In this document: positions 43,253 to 52,318 of the stretch, in pieces
Layout: each line of letters starts with the position of its first letter
How positions within the stretch are numbered: position 1 is the first letter of the stretch
Origin: Mogibacterium sp.
GTDB taxonomy: Bacteria > Bacillota > Clostridia > Peptostreptococcales > Anaerovoracaceae
Reading direction: 5' to 3'
DNA: 64,000 nucleotides
Assembly: GCA_017405845.1 (NCBI GenBank)
Contig: JAFQZQ010000052.1
Location: 62,001-126,000, forward strand
Translations under genes and position numbers: made by a program
The notes under the pieces: generated by a model
What the model was told of the DNA's origin: nothing
Seen by the model: the letters and a program-made list of their open reading frames with translations, nothing else
Database searches by the model: none

Positions 43253-44734
43253 CTATTGCTCGAAAGGTAGGGAAGAATCATCAATTACCGGATCATTGCT
43301 TCTCGGTAGAGGTTTGGCATCACGGACTCTGACAATAGAATCATTTGGAAACGCCTCGCCACATACAATAGCGCATTGCTTCTCTAAAGCACTCATCTGA
43401 AGATAAAAAGTGTCATTGGATACACGCAAGACCCCTCTTAAGAATTCCATATCTCGTTTGCTAGTAATTTTATGCATAACTACAGAATTGCATTGGCTTA
43501 CAACCTCATAAGCTAGCATTGATGGTATCTGTGATGCAATAATAAGCCCAACTCCGAATTTACGTCCTTCACGTGATAGTTTGTCGATATAATAGCTTCC
43601 AAGTCTACTCTCTTCGGAATCTGTATTTATGTATCTATGGGCTTCCTCAAGCACAAGGCTAAAATGGGTTGTCTCACGATTGTGGCTTTTATACTCGTAT
43701 ATAGCTTTAAAAAGCAAATAAACCACAATATCTAATGAATCACTTGATACTTGCAGGTCAAGAATGATGACCTTCTTATTCGTTCGGAGAATCGAATCTA
43801 CCGTCTGTTTTCCATCATGGCAATTAATAACTCCCATGAGTTCAGAGTCTTCAACGATTCCATCGATACGCAAACACATTGTACGAAGATACCCGCTTAT
43901 TTGATTCTTGGAAAAATGATCCTTATTTCCATACTTGTCATTATAGGCATTCTCCTGAACCCACTGATCAATTCTTCCAGGTAAGTCTTCTAAACTCCAG
44001 TTTGCACTCTGAGCTCTAAGTTCGCCAATACAATCCTTTAAAGCCGGATACTGAACACCTTCTGCAGCGCGGAAAAGCCTCCCATATTCCGGATTACTCA
44101 AGAGACTATGATGAAAACGCAAATCTTCAAATGCAATATATTCCGCTTCGTTTTCTGAAAACGCCTTCCTATATTCTCCATTTACATCGAGAATAATGAA
44201 CTTGATGTCTTTATTCTGATTATTGCGAATATAATTTTGAATAATTGATACAACAGTGCATGTCTTACCACTTCCTGTATTACCGAATACACCCAAATGT
44301 TTTCCAAAGAGCACATTAGGGTTGTAGCCGACCTCTACACTGGAATCATAAACGTATGTTCCTATTGTTGACGAAGCCGACACGTCCGGAGGTGCAAAGA
44401 TGTGGCTTAAGATTTTATTCCAAAGTTTAAACACCACTTCTCCGACCAAAGGATATGTGTTAGTTCCAAATGTGAATTTTTCAGTAACTTCGTCATAAAT
44501 ACCACTGATAGAAGACAAAACAATAATATCAGTGTTGTTATCATAAATCTCTTCTACCGTCATGATAAGCATACGCCCATCAACAAGTCTGGTCCCTACT
44601 AAGGATCCAACTGAAATATAATTAGTTAAAAATCCTTCAACGCCAATGTGATTTACTGCGGTAGGTACTGTTACACGAGTCGACACCTTAACGCCAGTAA
44701 TTTTTGTTATCCTGCCAATTTCGTTATATTGCAT
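43253..44734 (-). CDS. HerA-family ATPase of a SIR2-HerA defence pair
   Basis: 493 residues. An N-terminal HAS-barrel (about 1-100, GRITKITGVKVSTRVTVP) is followed by a FtsK/HerA P-loop ATPase. Walker A GNTGSGKT lies at 151-158, Walker B in FSLVLEEAHRYI (E363/E364), and a sensor-like IIASQIPSMLAYEVVSQCNSV region follows, typical of HerA. HerA proteins form hexameric DNA translocases. Paired with a SIR2 protein, they form known anti-phage systems (named Nezha in one study) in which the complex degrades NAD+ and/or DNA on infection. The start overlaps the end of the SIR2 gene by 11 nt. Confidence 0.88.
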   Translation of the reverse strand: MQYNEIGRITKITGVKVSTRVTVPTAVNHIGVEGFLTNYISVGSLVGTRLVDGRMLIMTVEEIYDNNTDIIVLSSISGIYDEVTEKFTFGTNTYPLVGEVVFKLWNKILSHIFAPPDVSASSTIGTYVYDSSVEVGYNPNVLFGKHLGVFGNTGSGKTCTVVSIIQNYIRNNQNKDIKFIILDVNGEYRKAFSENEAEYIAFEDLRFHHSLLSNPEYGRLFRAAEGVQYPALKDCIGELRAQSANWSLEDLPGRIDQWVQENAYNDKYGNKDHFSKNQISGYLRTMCLRIDGIVEDSELMGVINCHDGKQTVDSILRTNKKVIILDLQVSSDSLDIVVYLLFKAIYEYKSHNRETTHFSLVLEEAHRYINTDSEESRLGSYYIDKLSREGRKFGVGLIIASQIPSMLAYEVVSQCNSVVMHKITSKRDMEFLRGVLRVSNDTFYLQMSALEKQCAIVCGEAFPNDSIVRVRDAKPLPRSNDPVIDDSSLPFEQ

Positions 44735-45932
44735 GATTCACCAGTACCTTCTTTAACTGTTCAATAGCTATCTCTTTGTCAGTTTTCTCTGGTGTCGCAG
44801 GAAGCATATATTTTACAAATATCTTGAAATCCGCTAAAACTTTTCCTGTTAAGACGTTAATGTTTGGCATGCTTTCTGCAAGTCTGTATAACTGTTCTAC
44901 GAATTCTTCTTTCTCCTCCGGATTGTAAAGGAAGAAATAGAAGAGGTTATTCGGATTCTCCAATGCCTTGAATAGAATCTCATTGATGTGGTCATCTCCA
45001 TATTTATAGCCTAGAACAATGATAACATTCTTTCCTGTTTCCATTTCATCCAGCATATGGCGCATCAATTCACTGTATGGAGTGCTGTATGTTTGGTAGA
45101 GCTTATGCGAGGTAGGATAAATCAGCACCGGAGCCGTATCATCAATTATAACCTTGCCATCCTTAAATCTCGGTTGGAATTCTCTAACCTTTTCATCTTC
45201 TACGACCCAGTTCACAGAACCATGAATTTTCACAAGAGCAGTTTTATCTCCTCCCTGCAATGTTCTTGGATCGAAAACTCTGTTTACAAATCCAGAAAAA
45301 CCATCCTTATATTCAATAGTCAATTTATCTAATGAATACTCAAATGCAAGATCATAATTCGGCGTATAGATACTCGCCCGTTTCAAGCAACCTAATGTGC
45401 GTAGTTTTAGGAGAAATATGTCATGATAATAAAGATTACGATAGTCCACAGAGTTAACAAAGCTGTTAATAAGAACACCCTTGATTTCGTCAATCAGATC
45501 GCTCACTAATTGTTCTTTATCCTCATCCTGTACCAAATGATAGTACGAGCGAACTGTGATAAGTGCATTGAGTTGCTCCTCTATTCCACAGAGTTTACTA
45601 ACTTCATCTATGATAACACTGAGATCGGAATACTGCTCTTTGTAATCCTGAAGTGTAAACTGTCGTGTATCATGAGAACCAGCATAAATTGAAGAACCAT
45701 TACCAAACAGAAACAGCACATCATCAAGTTTCATATGTTCCGCGAGTTTCAATCGGAGATCTGAAAAGGCAACAAGCATTTCTTCCGTTGAAATATCAGC
45801 ATCTGCAATAATAGTGCCAGATTTATCCTTTTGCGGCTCAAGGCGATTAAGGAGATCTAGCTCAGAAGTTATTTTCTTATCTTTGTTGCTACTATTTAAT
45901 TTATCAATTATATACTCACTGTTAAAAACCAT
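44724..45932 (-). CDS. SIR2-like NADase of a SIR2-HerA defence pair
   Basis: 402 residues. The SIR2 Rossmann features are divergent but readable. LFLFGNGSSIYAG (residues 74-86) stands for the GAGxS loop, YTPNYDLAFE carries the catalytic-type N192 and D194, KIHGSVNW carries H237, and VIVLGYKYGDDHINEIL is the C-terminal GxSxxD-like loop. This matches defence SIR2 domains that hydrolyse NAD+ rather than deacetylate proteins. Overlap with the HerA gene shows they are made together. ATG at 45932 with GAGAGGG upstream. Activity inferred from family and neighbour. Confidence 0.85.
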   Translation of the reverse strand: MVFNSEYIIDKLNSSNKDKKITSELDLLNRLEPQKDKSGTIIADADISTEEMLVAFSDLRLKLAEHMKLDDVLFLFGNGSSIYAGSHDTRQFTLQDYKEQYSDLSVIIDEVSKLCGIEEQLNALITVRSYYHLVQDEDKEQLVSDLIDEIKGVLINSFVNSVDYRNLYYHDIFLLKLRTLGCLKRASIYTPNYDLAFEYSLDKLTIEYKDGFSGFVNRVFDPRTLQGGDKTALVKIHGSVNWVVEDEKVREFQPRFKDGKVIIDDTAPVLIYPTSHKLYQTYSTPYSELMRHMLDEMETGKNVIIVLGYKYGDDHINEILFKALENPNNLFYFFLYNPEEKEEFVEQLYRLAESMPNINVLTGKVLADFKIFVKYMLPATPEKTDKEIAIEQLKKVLVNHAI

Positions 45933-46178
45933 TATATGGATACCCTCTCAACCTAATAATTACAACGAAAGAATCGGCGGATTATTCTGCACTTGATTCA
46001 TCATAAACTAACCAAAGTTTTGCTGGGCTTTGGATATAATATCTGTTTTCGGAAGCCTGTATCGGTTCATACAGCTGTCATTCATTCAAATGCAAAGTTA
46101 TAAATCTGTAGCCTCATACTATACAATAATACCACATCAGGATCCCGATTCTACTGTTTCTGTCACACTACAAGTTCT

Positions 46179-47315
46179 TCAATTCCCAACCTGAAGCCTT
46201 CTGTATTTTCTATTTCCCACCAACAGCGCTATGATGCATATCAAAGCATAAATAATGGGAGCTGCCTGATAATTCAGAAACAGTCTGCCTGCACAATGTA
46301 TTAGCCGATAGTTTGAAAACCCTGTATTCATCATGACTGCATTCGGCCTGAGCAGCCATATCTTCTGAAGCATTCCGAACTTTTCCGGGATCTCCACGAA
46401 TAAATCAATCAACAGATATCCCAACAAACCACAGGTTACGGCAAGCTGATTTTGTGTAATCACAGACAGCAGCATTGTAACAGCGGCAAAAAGAAGCGCT
46501 GCCAGAAGATAAATTCCTATGTATATGCCCAGCATCTCACCGATAGTATAAGGAAGCATGGACAGCGGTTTCACCAGCTGCAGCATCTCCCCCATTCCTT
46601 CCATCCCATAAATAATAGAGAAAGGAATGAATACGGCAAGAGCCATAAATAATGCAACAACCATAATCCATGTGAGTCCAGCCGCATATTTGATCAAATA
46701 CAACGCTTTCTTTCCGTAACGACTGCACAAAAGAAGCTGATTCATGTTATCAGCTGTTTCTCTTGCATAAACACCTGACAGTCCGACAGCAGAAAGCAAC
46801 AGGATGAAGAATCCAAGTGCCTGAAATGATTTGAGTATGTTTGCGGGACCACTGTGATAATGGTAAACAAATGGCTTCGGAACCTGTGCTTCTTTGGTGT
46901 ACCAGAATTCTTTTTCCGCTTCCGATAGTCTCTGTTTTTCTATTCGCTGACTCAGTTCTTGCTCACGCAAATGATAAAAATTTTCCTCCGTAAGCTGAGT
47001 AAGGTCACTATCATAGCCGGTCACAGATGTGATAACGTCCATTATTGGTGCGTACTCTTCGTAATCTGCATTAATCTCTACTGTTGTTGTACCGTTCTCA
47101 TACCGCATTGTAGGTTTTAGTTCCTCTATAAGTTGTCCATCAATAGTCCTGCCATCCAGTTCTTTTGCAGCTTCTCGAGATACCGGTCGCAATTCTGAGG
47201 TAGAGGATATCACCAGAATCACAATCATAATGACGGCTCCTGCAAGGGCGATAAGATTTACCTTAGCAAAGAATAGTTTTTTCAGTTCGTATAGATACAT
47301 AGTTCCCAGAGCCAC
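46179..47315 (-). CDS. ABC transporter permease (ABC-2-like)
   Basis: 378 residues. One N-terminal helix (about 16-36) is followed by a ~130-residue extracytoplasmic loop, then five to six helices (about 170-370). This is the layout of ABC-2/YxlG-type export permeases. It starts at GTG (47315) behind AGAGGTG; an ATG five codons later is the alternative. It lies 6 nt after the ATPase gene. Probably exports a peptide, lipid or drug; substrate unknown. Last gene of the sigma-linked module. Confidence 0.82.
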   Translation of the reverse strand: MALGTMYLYELKKLFFAKVNLIALAGAVIMIVILVISSTSELRPVSREAAKELDGRTIDGQLIEELKPTMRYENGTTTVEINADYEEYAPIMDVITSVTGYDSDLTQLTEENFYHLREQELSQRIEKQRLSEAEKEFWYTKEAQVPKPFVYHYHSGPANILKSFQALGFFILLLSAVGLSGVYARETADNMNQLLLCSRYGKKALYLIKYAAGLTWIMVVALFMALAVFIPFSIIYGMEGMGEMLQLVKPLSMLPYTIGEMLGIYIGIYLLAALLFAAVTMLLSVITQNQLAVTCGLLGYLLIDLFVEIPEKFGMLQKIWLLRPNAVMMNTGFSNYRLIHCAGRLFLNYQAAPIIYALICIIALLVGNRKYRRLQVGN

Positions 47316-47321
47316 TCAAAT

Positions 47322-48020
47322 TCACCTCTTTTCATCAATTACAGATATATAGAATACCTCCAGGTCTTCTCCGCCGGCAGACCGGCTTCCATTCCAGAGT
47401 AGCTGACCGTCTTTCATGATCATCAACCGATCAGCGATGTGTTCCAAATCCGATACGATATGTGTTGAAAGCAAAACGATTCTTTCTTGTCCGATATTTG
47501 CGATTAACTCGCGGAAGCGTATTCTCTCCTGTGGATCAAGGCCTGCAGTCGGTTCATCCATAATGAGGATCTTCGGATCATTAAGAAGCGCCTGTGCGAT
47601 TCCAAGTCTCTGCTTCATCCCACCGGAATAGGTGCGCACTTTTTTACCAGCGGCATCTTCCAGTCCAACCAGTTCGATCAGTTCCTTTGTTTTTCGCATA
47701 GCATCCTTTTTTGTTAGTCCCTTTACAGCGGACATATAGAGCAGGAAATCCTTTCCTGAAAACTCCGGATAGTAACCAAAATCCTGCGGCAGATATCCCA
47801 GAATATCACGGTATTCCTCTGTTCCTACACTCATTCCGTCGCAGGAAACTGTTCCGCTGTCAGGAACAAGAATCCCGCACAGAAGCCGCATCAGTGTTGT
47901 TTTCCCTGCTCCGTTTGCACCCAGAAGTCCGGTTACTCCTTTTGTCAGGGTAAATGACATCCGGTCAACCGCGATTTTATTCTTGTATTGTTTAGTAATT
48001 CTATCTGCTACAAGCTCCAT
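47322..48020 (-). CDS. ABC transporter ATP-binding protein
   Basis: 232 residues. Walker A LGANGAGKTTLM (about 34-45), Q-loop YLPQDFGYYPEFSG, signature YSGGMKQRLGIAQALL, Walker B ILIMDEPTAGLDP, and switch His in IVLLSTHIVSD. This places it in the antibiotic/bacitracin-type export subgroup (BcrA/CcmA-like). It overlaps the preceding membrane-protein gene by 13 nt and precedes the permease by 1-6 nt, so the three form one unit. Confidence 0.95.
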   Translation of the reverse strand: MELVADRITKQYKNKIAVDRMSFTLTKGVTGLLGANGAGKTTLMRLLCGILVPDSGTVSCDGMSVGTEEYRDILGYLPQDFGYYPEFSGKDFLLYMSAVKGLTKKDAMRKTKELIELVGLEDAAGKKVRTYSGGMKQRLGIAQALLNDPKILIMDEPTAGLDPQERIRFRELIANIGQERIVLLSTHIVSDLEHIADRLMIMKDGQLLWNGSRSAGGEDLEVFYISVIDEKR

Positions 48021-48736
48021 ACCGGTCCCTCCATATCACAGATCCATCTGCGCACACTGATGCCAAGACTTAAGACAAGCAGGATAAATGCCACCATCCA
48101 GATGATCGTAAATCTCTCTTCATACATTATGCTCAAATAATAAGGTGCCGCTGCAAAAAAGGCTGATGACAAAATGCAGATTATTACACTTCCCCATGCA
48201 TTGTCCGATCTATTATTTCTCTCATATACTGACCCTACCAGAGAGGCTGTCAGATACGGTACCAACATGTATAGAGATATCCTGATAACGGAGTAAGAAA
48301 ACCATGGTTGAACCAGTAAAATAACAATCAGTAAACCAGCTGTCTCCACAGCTCCCACCAGAAACATCCTTGCAAGCATTACGCTCCTTAATGAAAATCT
48401 TGCAGAATGTTCCAGCTCAGCCATTTTCCACCGAAACGATCTCCTGGTCTCAATGAGAATCCCTATCGCAAGAAGAGGCGTTAAGGCGAAAGGATAATTT
48501 CCTGTGTTTCCGTAACAAATTCCTATAATAAACAACAGTAAGAACGACGACAGCAGCCATATCCATTTTCCAATATAAGGAAACTGTCTCAGGAGAAAGT
48601 CTCCATGATTTATGACAACAGGGCGTCCGCTTGTCAGCCCACGCTCCTCTAGCCTCTGAAAAAACACTTCCTTGTTTTCTGGTTCCGGAGTTTGGCAGAC
48701 TTCTTTCAGATATTTGATGATCCTGTCATTATCCAT
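48008..48736 (-). CDS. Six-helix membrane protein in sigma/ABC module
   Basis: 242 residues. The cytoplasmic N-terminus (about 1-55) carries a helical motif (IIKYLKEVCQTPEPENKEVF), then six hydrophobic segments follow (about 57-240). No family named. Its place between a sigma factor and an ABC ATPase and its soluble N-terminus fit a membrane anti-sigma factor or a second permease; both are guesses. Starts 15 nt after the sigma-factor stop. Confidence 0.75.
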   Translation of the reverse strand: MDNDRIIKYLKEVCQTPEPENKEVFFQRLEERGLTSGRPVVINHGDFLLRQFPYIGKWIWLLSSFLLLFIIGICYGNTGNYPFALTPLLAIGILIETRRSFRWKMAELEHSARFSLRSVMLARMFLVGAVETAGLLIVILLVQPWFSYSVIRISLYMLVPYLTASLVGSVYERNNRSDNAWGSVIICILSSAFFAAAPYYLSIMYEERFTIIWMVAFILLVLSLGISVRRWICDMEGPVWSL

Positions 48737-48751
48737 CCTCTCCCTCCTTAT

Positions 48752-49201
48752 CTATTTCATTTCATCCCTAACCTTTTCCAATATCTTTTTTAGTCTTCTG
48801 TAAACAACAAACCTTGAGACGTGATACAGATGACTAATCACCGGTACGGGAACATCGTTTACATAACGCAGGAAAAGCATTTCCCGCTCCTCATGAGATA
48901 ATTTTTGTAAAGCATCTATAAGACCGATACGTTCCACTAATGTTTGCTCAAAGTCTTCCAACAACGGATAGTCCATTGCTTCATCAAGGCTGTAAACAAT
49001 TGTCTTATCTCTGTAATATTGCCTGCACAGATTACGAGCAATCGTATAAAGATACTGTAATTGCCGGTTTTCATCTTGGTACGTCCTGCTTTCCAAAAAC
49101 CGCAGGAAGGTCTCTTGGGTCAGATCTTCAGCCATGTGTATGTCGTGAAGATGATAATATAAGTATTTAAAGATCCGATCATATTGTTCTTCCAGATTCA
49201 A
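48752..49201 (-). CDS. ECF-type RNA polymerase sigma factor
   Basis: 149 residues with region 2 (DRIFKYLYYHLHDIHMAEDL, TQETFLRFLESR) and region 4 (LIDALQKLSHEEREMLFLRY, the HTH in VPVISHLYHVSRFVVYRRLK). Only these two domains are present, as in ECF sigma factors. Translation begins at TTG (49201), set by AAGGAGG 8 nt upstream. It heads a four-gene unit with a membrane protein and an ABC exporter, which it may control in response to an envelope signal. Confidence 0.88.
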   Translation of the reverse strand: MNLEEQYDRIFKYLYYHLHDIHMAEDLTQETFLRFLESRTYQDENRQLQYLYTIARNLCRQYYRDKTIVYSLDEAMDYPLLEDFEQTLVERIGLIDALQKLSHEEREMLFLRYVNDVPVPVISHLYHVSRFVVYRRLKKILEKVRDEMK

Positions 49202-49340
49202 CGCACAGCCTCCTTCCCCAAATCATTTCACCCATATGTCTTCTCAATATGTATAACGAGATTTTACCCTGTTTGTGCGCTGTTTATTAAATATTTATTT
49301 CCACTCCTTTTCCCTTCATGCTCATAGAGTTCAATGAAAA

Positions 49341-50402
49341 CTATCGTACAAGCTGATGGTTTTTATGCTGCGCTAAGGTCTTTCCAGCAACTCGTTCAGC
49401 ACATAAATCCATGAATTTCATTAACGCCTCTCCCCATGCTTCTGCCCAGCTCTCACGTCCGTATTTATTCAGCGATTTACACATCTCTGTGATTATAAGT
49501 ACAGCTTTTATGATAATGCTGTCATACTTATCATGATCCTTCTTGCCTCCAGATTGTTTGATGGACTCTGCTACAGGCTTGGCTATCAATTCACTCTTGA
49601 CCGTCAGCAGGCTTTCAGGTGGTGCACCACGCTTCAGCGCATGATCCACCTGAACATTCCATCGTCGTCTGATGTCATTGGTTCTGCGTATCTCATCCGC
49701 TTTCGGATTGTTCTTTCCAATCTTTTTCGTAGCCAGATAAGGACTGTTCTTAGGGAAAACCTGCAGCTTCTGATCATCCCTCAGTGGCTGGTTCATCAGA
49801 TCAGTAAAGAAGCGTTTGACCTGTGCTGTGAAGTATTTCTGCTTGAACACCGGACTCTTTTTGTCAAAAAGGTGCTGCTCGTACACTTCACCCTTGTTTA
49901 TCATCGTATATCCCGGCATCAGTTCTCCGTCTACAGTCGCCTCTTTCTTCGTCCTGAGGTGTCTGCCGTCTGGGTCAAAATACATATTTCTGGTCGCTAT
50001 TTTTATCACCGGCTCATCCAGTTTGTCTCTCTCTGAATAGATCAGATGGATATGATAATTGTTCATATCGTGGTTATGATGGAGAGCAGCAATACACTCA
50101 GCACCATATTCTTTCCTGAAAGATTCGACAAAATGATGCAGTACTTTATCCGGATCCCATCCATTTTTATAATAGGCTTCCGGCAATGCGATGATGAATT
50201 CTCTGGCCTCGATACACGTTCCGCTCGTGCCGGATCTGAAGAAACTGTCACGGTTTTCCTTCGCCAGTTCTCTCCAGTATTCCTCCGGCTGAGTCTGATA
50301 AACTGCGTAAAGATGCTCCTGTTCCTCGCCGCTGCTTATATAATTTATCCTGCCCATAAGGTCAGGCAGCTTCTCATGTCTAATATAACTTGCTCTTCTC
50401 AT
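49341..50402 (-). CDS. MobA/MobL-type relaxase
   Basis: 353 residues from the ATG at 50402 (AGGAGG upstream). It nicks the element at oriT for conjugative mobilization. The HUH metal motif is visible as LHHNHDMNNYHIHLIYSER (H111, H117, H119), with the preceding REFIIALPEAYY strand of MobA/MobL proteins. The catalytic Tyr is probably the N-terminal Y6 or Y21. The C-terminal half is helical and basic. A hairpin typical of oriT lies directly upstream. Confidence 0.88.
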   Translation of the reverse strand: MRRASYIRHEKLPDLMGRINYISSGEEQEHLYAVYQTQPEEYWRELAKENRDSFFRSGTSGTCIEAREFIIALPEAYYKNGWDPDKVLHHFVESFRKEYGAECIAALHHNHDMNNYHIHLIYSERDKLDEPVIKIATRNMYFDPDGRHLRTKKEATVDGELMPGYTMINKGEVYEQHLFDKKSPVFKQKYFTAQVKRFFTDLMNQPLRDDQKLQVFPKNSPYLATKKIGKNNPKADEIRRTNDIRRRWNVQVDHALKRGAPPESLLTVKSELIAKPVAESIKQSGGKKDHDKYDSIIIKAVLIITEMCKSLNKYGRESWAEAWGEALMKFMDLCAERVAGKTLAQHKNHQLVR

Positions 50403-50458
50403 ATATGTTTTTCCTCCTGTTCCTGTATCGCCAGCGACGGAAGACGCCGCCCCGCGAG

Positions 50459-50510
50459 GCGAAATACACAGAGTACGAACCGTCAGGTTTGTGCGATGGG
50501 TGTATTTCGC
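50459..50510. other. Candidate origin of transfer (oriT) hairpin
   Basis: GCGAAATACAC (50459-50469) and GTGTATTTCGC (50500-50510) are perfect 11-bp inverted arms. Inside them GTACGAACC and GGTTTGTGC pair over 9 bp with two wobbles around a GTCA loop. Position 57-108 nt upstream of the relaxase start and the size fit an oriT; the nick site is not determined. Confidence 0.65.
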
Positions 50511-50531
50511 TCTCAATCGGCGAGGCCTAAT

Positions 50532-50658
50532 ATGGCAATACATCTGTGATGAATCTCATCAAGGCGGTAAGATGGCAACATGGCAATGTGGTGACAACTC
50601 TCTTGGAGGCAACGGATTGATGACGCTTTTTGCAAGGATGCCGCCTTACCATCTTGCC
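50532..50658. repeat. ATGGCAA repeat cluster upstream of the relaxase
   Basis: ATGGCAA occurs at 50532-50538, 50572-50578 and 50580-50586, with the related TGGCAAGAT on the minus strand at 50651-50658 and AAGGCGG/CCGCCTT inverted arms. This may be iterons for an origin or binding sites for the relaxosome. No gene lies in 50403-50674. Confidence 0.5.
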
Positions 50659-50674
50659 ACCTTCTCCTCATAGA

Positions 50675-51652
50675 TCAGACTGCATAGCCAGTGAACCACC
50701 GGTCTGCTTCTCTATGAGATGTGATACCGAGGTCCTTCATCGCATTGCGCAGCGTCTTCTCCGCGATCTTCTTTTCTTTTGCCCTCTCCAACAGCTCAGC
50801 ACTTGGAATATATTCCCCCGGCTCCGGAAGCTCTGCTACAAGGAACTCTTTTGCCTCTACCGTCTTCTGTCCTTTGGTCCTTGTATTCTGCAGCAGTTCC
50901 TCTGCCGTGATGTCGTAAGTGCCTTCCCATTCGAAGCCTTTGTCCTTACTCAGCCGGAAAGCTACTGGGTCAGGCGGATACGTAAGTGAACACTTTGTTG
51001 ATGCCAGCACTCTGACGTCTCTCTCACGCGGAGCCTCTGCACACAGGATCACGCTGCGCGCCGCAGCAGTGAAGTCCATCGAACCCAGTCCTCTGTATTC
51101 AGGCTTAGCGGTATCCTTCTTGTTCAGATGTCCAATCAGCACCATGCCGCACCTGTTTTCCGAAGCGATATCCCCAAGGCGCTTTAATCTCGGTCTGACC
51201 TCATTGGCTCTGTGCATGTCGACATTCTCTCCGAGGTATGCCTGAAGCGGATCAAGCACCACCAGCCCTGCCTCTGTCTCTTTGATCGCCCATATCAGCC
51301 TTTCGTCTGTCATGCTGAGCATCCTCTCTCCTTCATCGATGACTGAGATTCTGCTACAGTCTGCCCCGGCAGCAACGAGTCTTGGCTTTACAGTATCGGC
51401 AAGCCCATCCTCAGCTGTCTGATAAATCACGTTGATAGGTTCTCTGATCTGTGAACTTCCCGGTGGATCAAGCAACGCTCTTCCTGTTGTAAACGCCGCG
51501 ATCAGGTTGAGCATCGCCATGGTCTTTCCTTTGCCCGGATCTCCATGCAGCATCGTCAGTTTGCCAACCGGGATAAATCCCTCCCAAAGCCATTCGACCT
51601 GCTCTATCTCCACATCGTCCATATTGATAATCTTGTAGTTGTTTTCTGTCAT
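50675..51652 (-). CDS. RepA/AAA_25-type DNA helicase-like ATPase
   Basis: 325 residues. A RecA/KaiC-like ATPase with Walker A HGDPGKGKT (about 36-44), Walker B GLVVLDPLQAYLGENVD, a VLIGHLNKKDTAKPEYRGLG block and a sensor-like SMDFTAAARSVILCAE. It matches replicative-helicase-like RepA proteins common on mobilizable plasmids and IMEs. The C-terminal ~90 residues look like a winged-helix module. ATG at 51652. It probably helps replicate or process the circular element. Confidence 0.85.
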   Translation of the reverse strand: MTENNYKIINMDDVEIEQVEWLWEGFIPVGKLTMLHGDPGKGKTMAMLNLIAAFTTGRALLDPPGSSQIREPINVIYQTAEDGLADTVKPRLVAAGADCSRISVIDEGERMLSMTDERLIWAIKETEAGLVVLDPLQAYLGENVDMHRANEVRPRLKRLGDIASENRCGMVLIGHLNKKDTAKPEYRGLGSMDFTAAARSVILCAEAPRERDVRVLASTKCSLTYPPDPVAFRLSKDKGFEWEGTYDITAEELLQNTRTKGQKTVEAKEFLVAELPEPGEYIPSAELLERAKEKKIAEKTLRNAMKDLGITSHREADRWFTGYAV

Positions 51653-51755
51653 TAATTAGCCTCCGTATTCATTTATGCTGTTTCCATACCCTTTCAAAAA
51701 CTGTCTTCCCAGGAGCGTATTTCCTAAAAAAGTGTCAGCTATCTCAACTTTTTTT

Positions 51756-51920
51756 TCAATTCTTGTCATCAATATTTGCATCCTTTGCCGGACGTTTTCC
51801 CATCCTGTACGGCCATAGTGGGCACCGCTCGATAGGACACAATCTGACTTCTTTCTTCTCGTCGCAGCTGCAATCGAGACATTTTGCTCGTATTGCCTTA
51901 ATTGGTGTCATTATCGTCAT
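51756..51920 (-). CDS. Small cysteine-rich accessory protein of the element
   Basis: 54 residues from the ATG at 51920, seven nt after AGGAGG; longer starts are too close to that site. It has MTPIKAIRAKCLDCSCDEK, then LCPIERCPLWPYRMGKRP, giving a Cx2Cx1C...Cx4C zinc-finger-like set. Small proteins of this pattern commonly sit beside relaxase genes in clostridial elements; function unknown. Confidence 0.75.
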   Translation of the reverse strand: MTIMTPIKAIRAKCLDCSCDEKKEVRLCPIERCPLWPYRMGKRPAKDANIDDKN

Positions 51921-51952
51921 ACACATTCCTCCTCTCTCCATTGATCTTTCAC

Positions 51953-52150
51953 TTACGCAGTCCTTGTTTGCTTTCTCTGCCTGAGCCTTTGGATCCTTAT
52001 CGATTCTTGACTATGCCCTCGTTGGTGCTGATGTTCATATGGCTTTCTTCTGTCCAGTTCATCGATCCAGTTATATAAGGCCTGCAGCTCATACAGTTTT
52101 GGCATAATGGCTCTGACAAATTGTCTTATCTGTCTTTCCCCGGGCTCCAT
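51953..52150 (-). CDS. Small element-encoded protein
   Basis: 65 residues from the ATG at 52150 behind AAAGGAGG. The N-terminal part is helical (ERQIRQFVRAIMPKLYELQAL), the C-terminal end is basic and Gln/His-rich. No family recognised. First gene of the leftward operon (this, the Cys-rich protein, RepA-like ATPase, perhaps relaxase) driven from the strong promoter at 52259-52286. Confidence 0.65.
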   Translation of the reverse strand: MEPGERQIRQFVRAIMPKLYELQALYNWIDELDRRKPYEHQHQRGHSQESIRIQRLRQRKQTRTA

Positions 52151-52258
52151 AAAACCTCCTTTCCTGTGTTGCAAAGTGATAAGTTGTATCGTTGCTGGAA
52201 GGCGTTAGCCTCTCCATGTATTTCTATCTTTTTTGTAGCTATTTTTAGGAAGTAGATC

Positions 52259-52286
52259 ATTATATAACTTTTTCTGACATTGTCAA
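52259..52286 (-). promoter_or_regulatory. Strong leftward promoter of the replication/mobilization operon
   Basis: Minus strand perfect TTGACA (52286-52281), 16 nt and perfect TATAAT (52264-52259). The -35 overlaps the palindrome TGACATTGTCA. The leader of ~110 nt before 52150 carries no other gene. Confidence 0.85.
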
Positions 52287-52318
52287 GCATTAATATAATC
52301 ATTTTTGATATATTTTTC

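Noticed and set aside
45933..46178. Possible small gene or promoter array between SIR2 and the ABC permease
   Set aside because: No frame with a ribosome site and no convincing promoter hexamers; I see only A+T-rich spacer.
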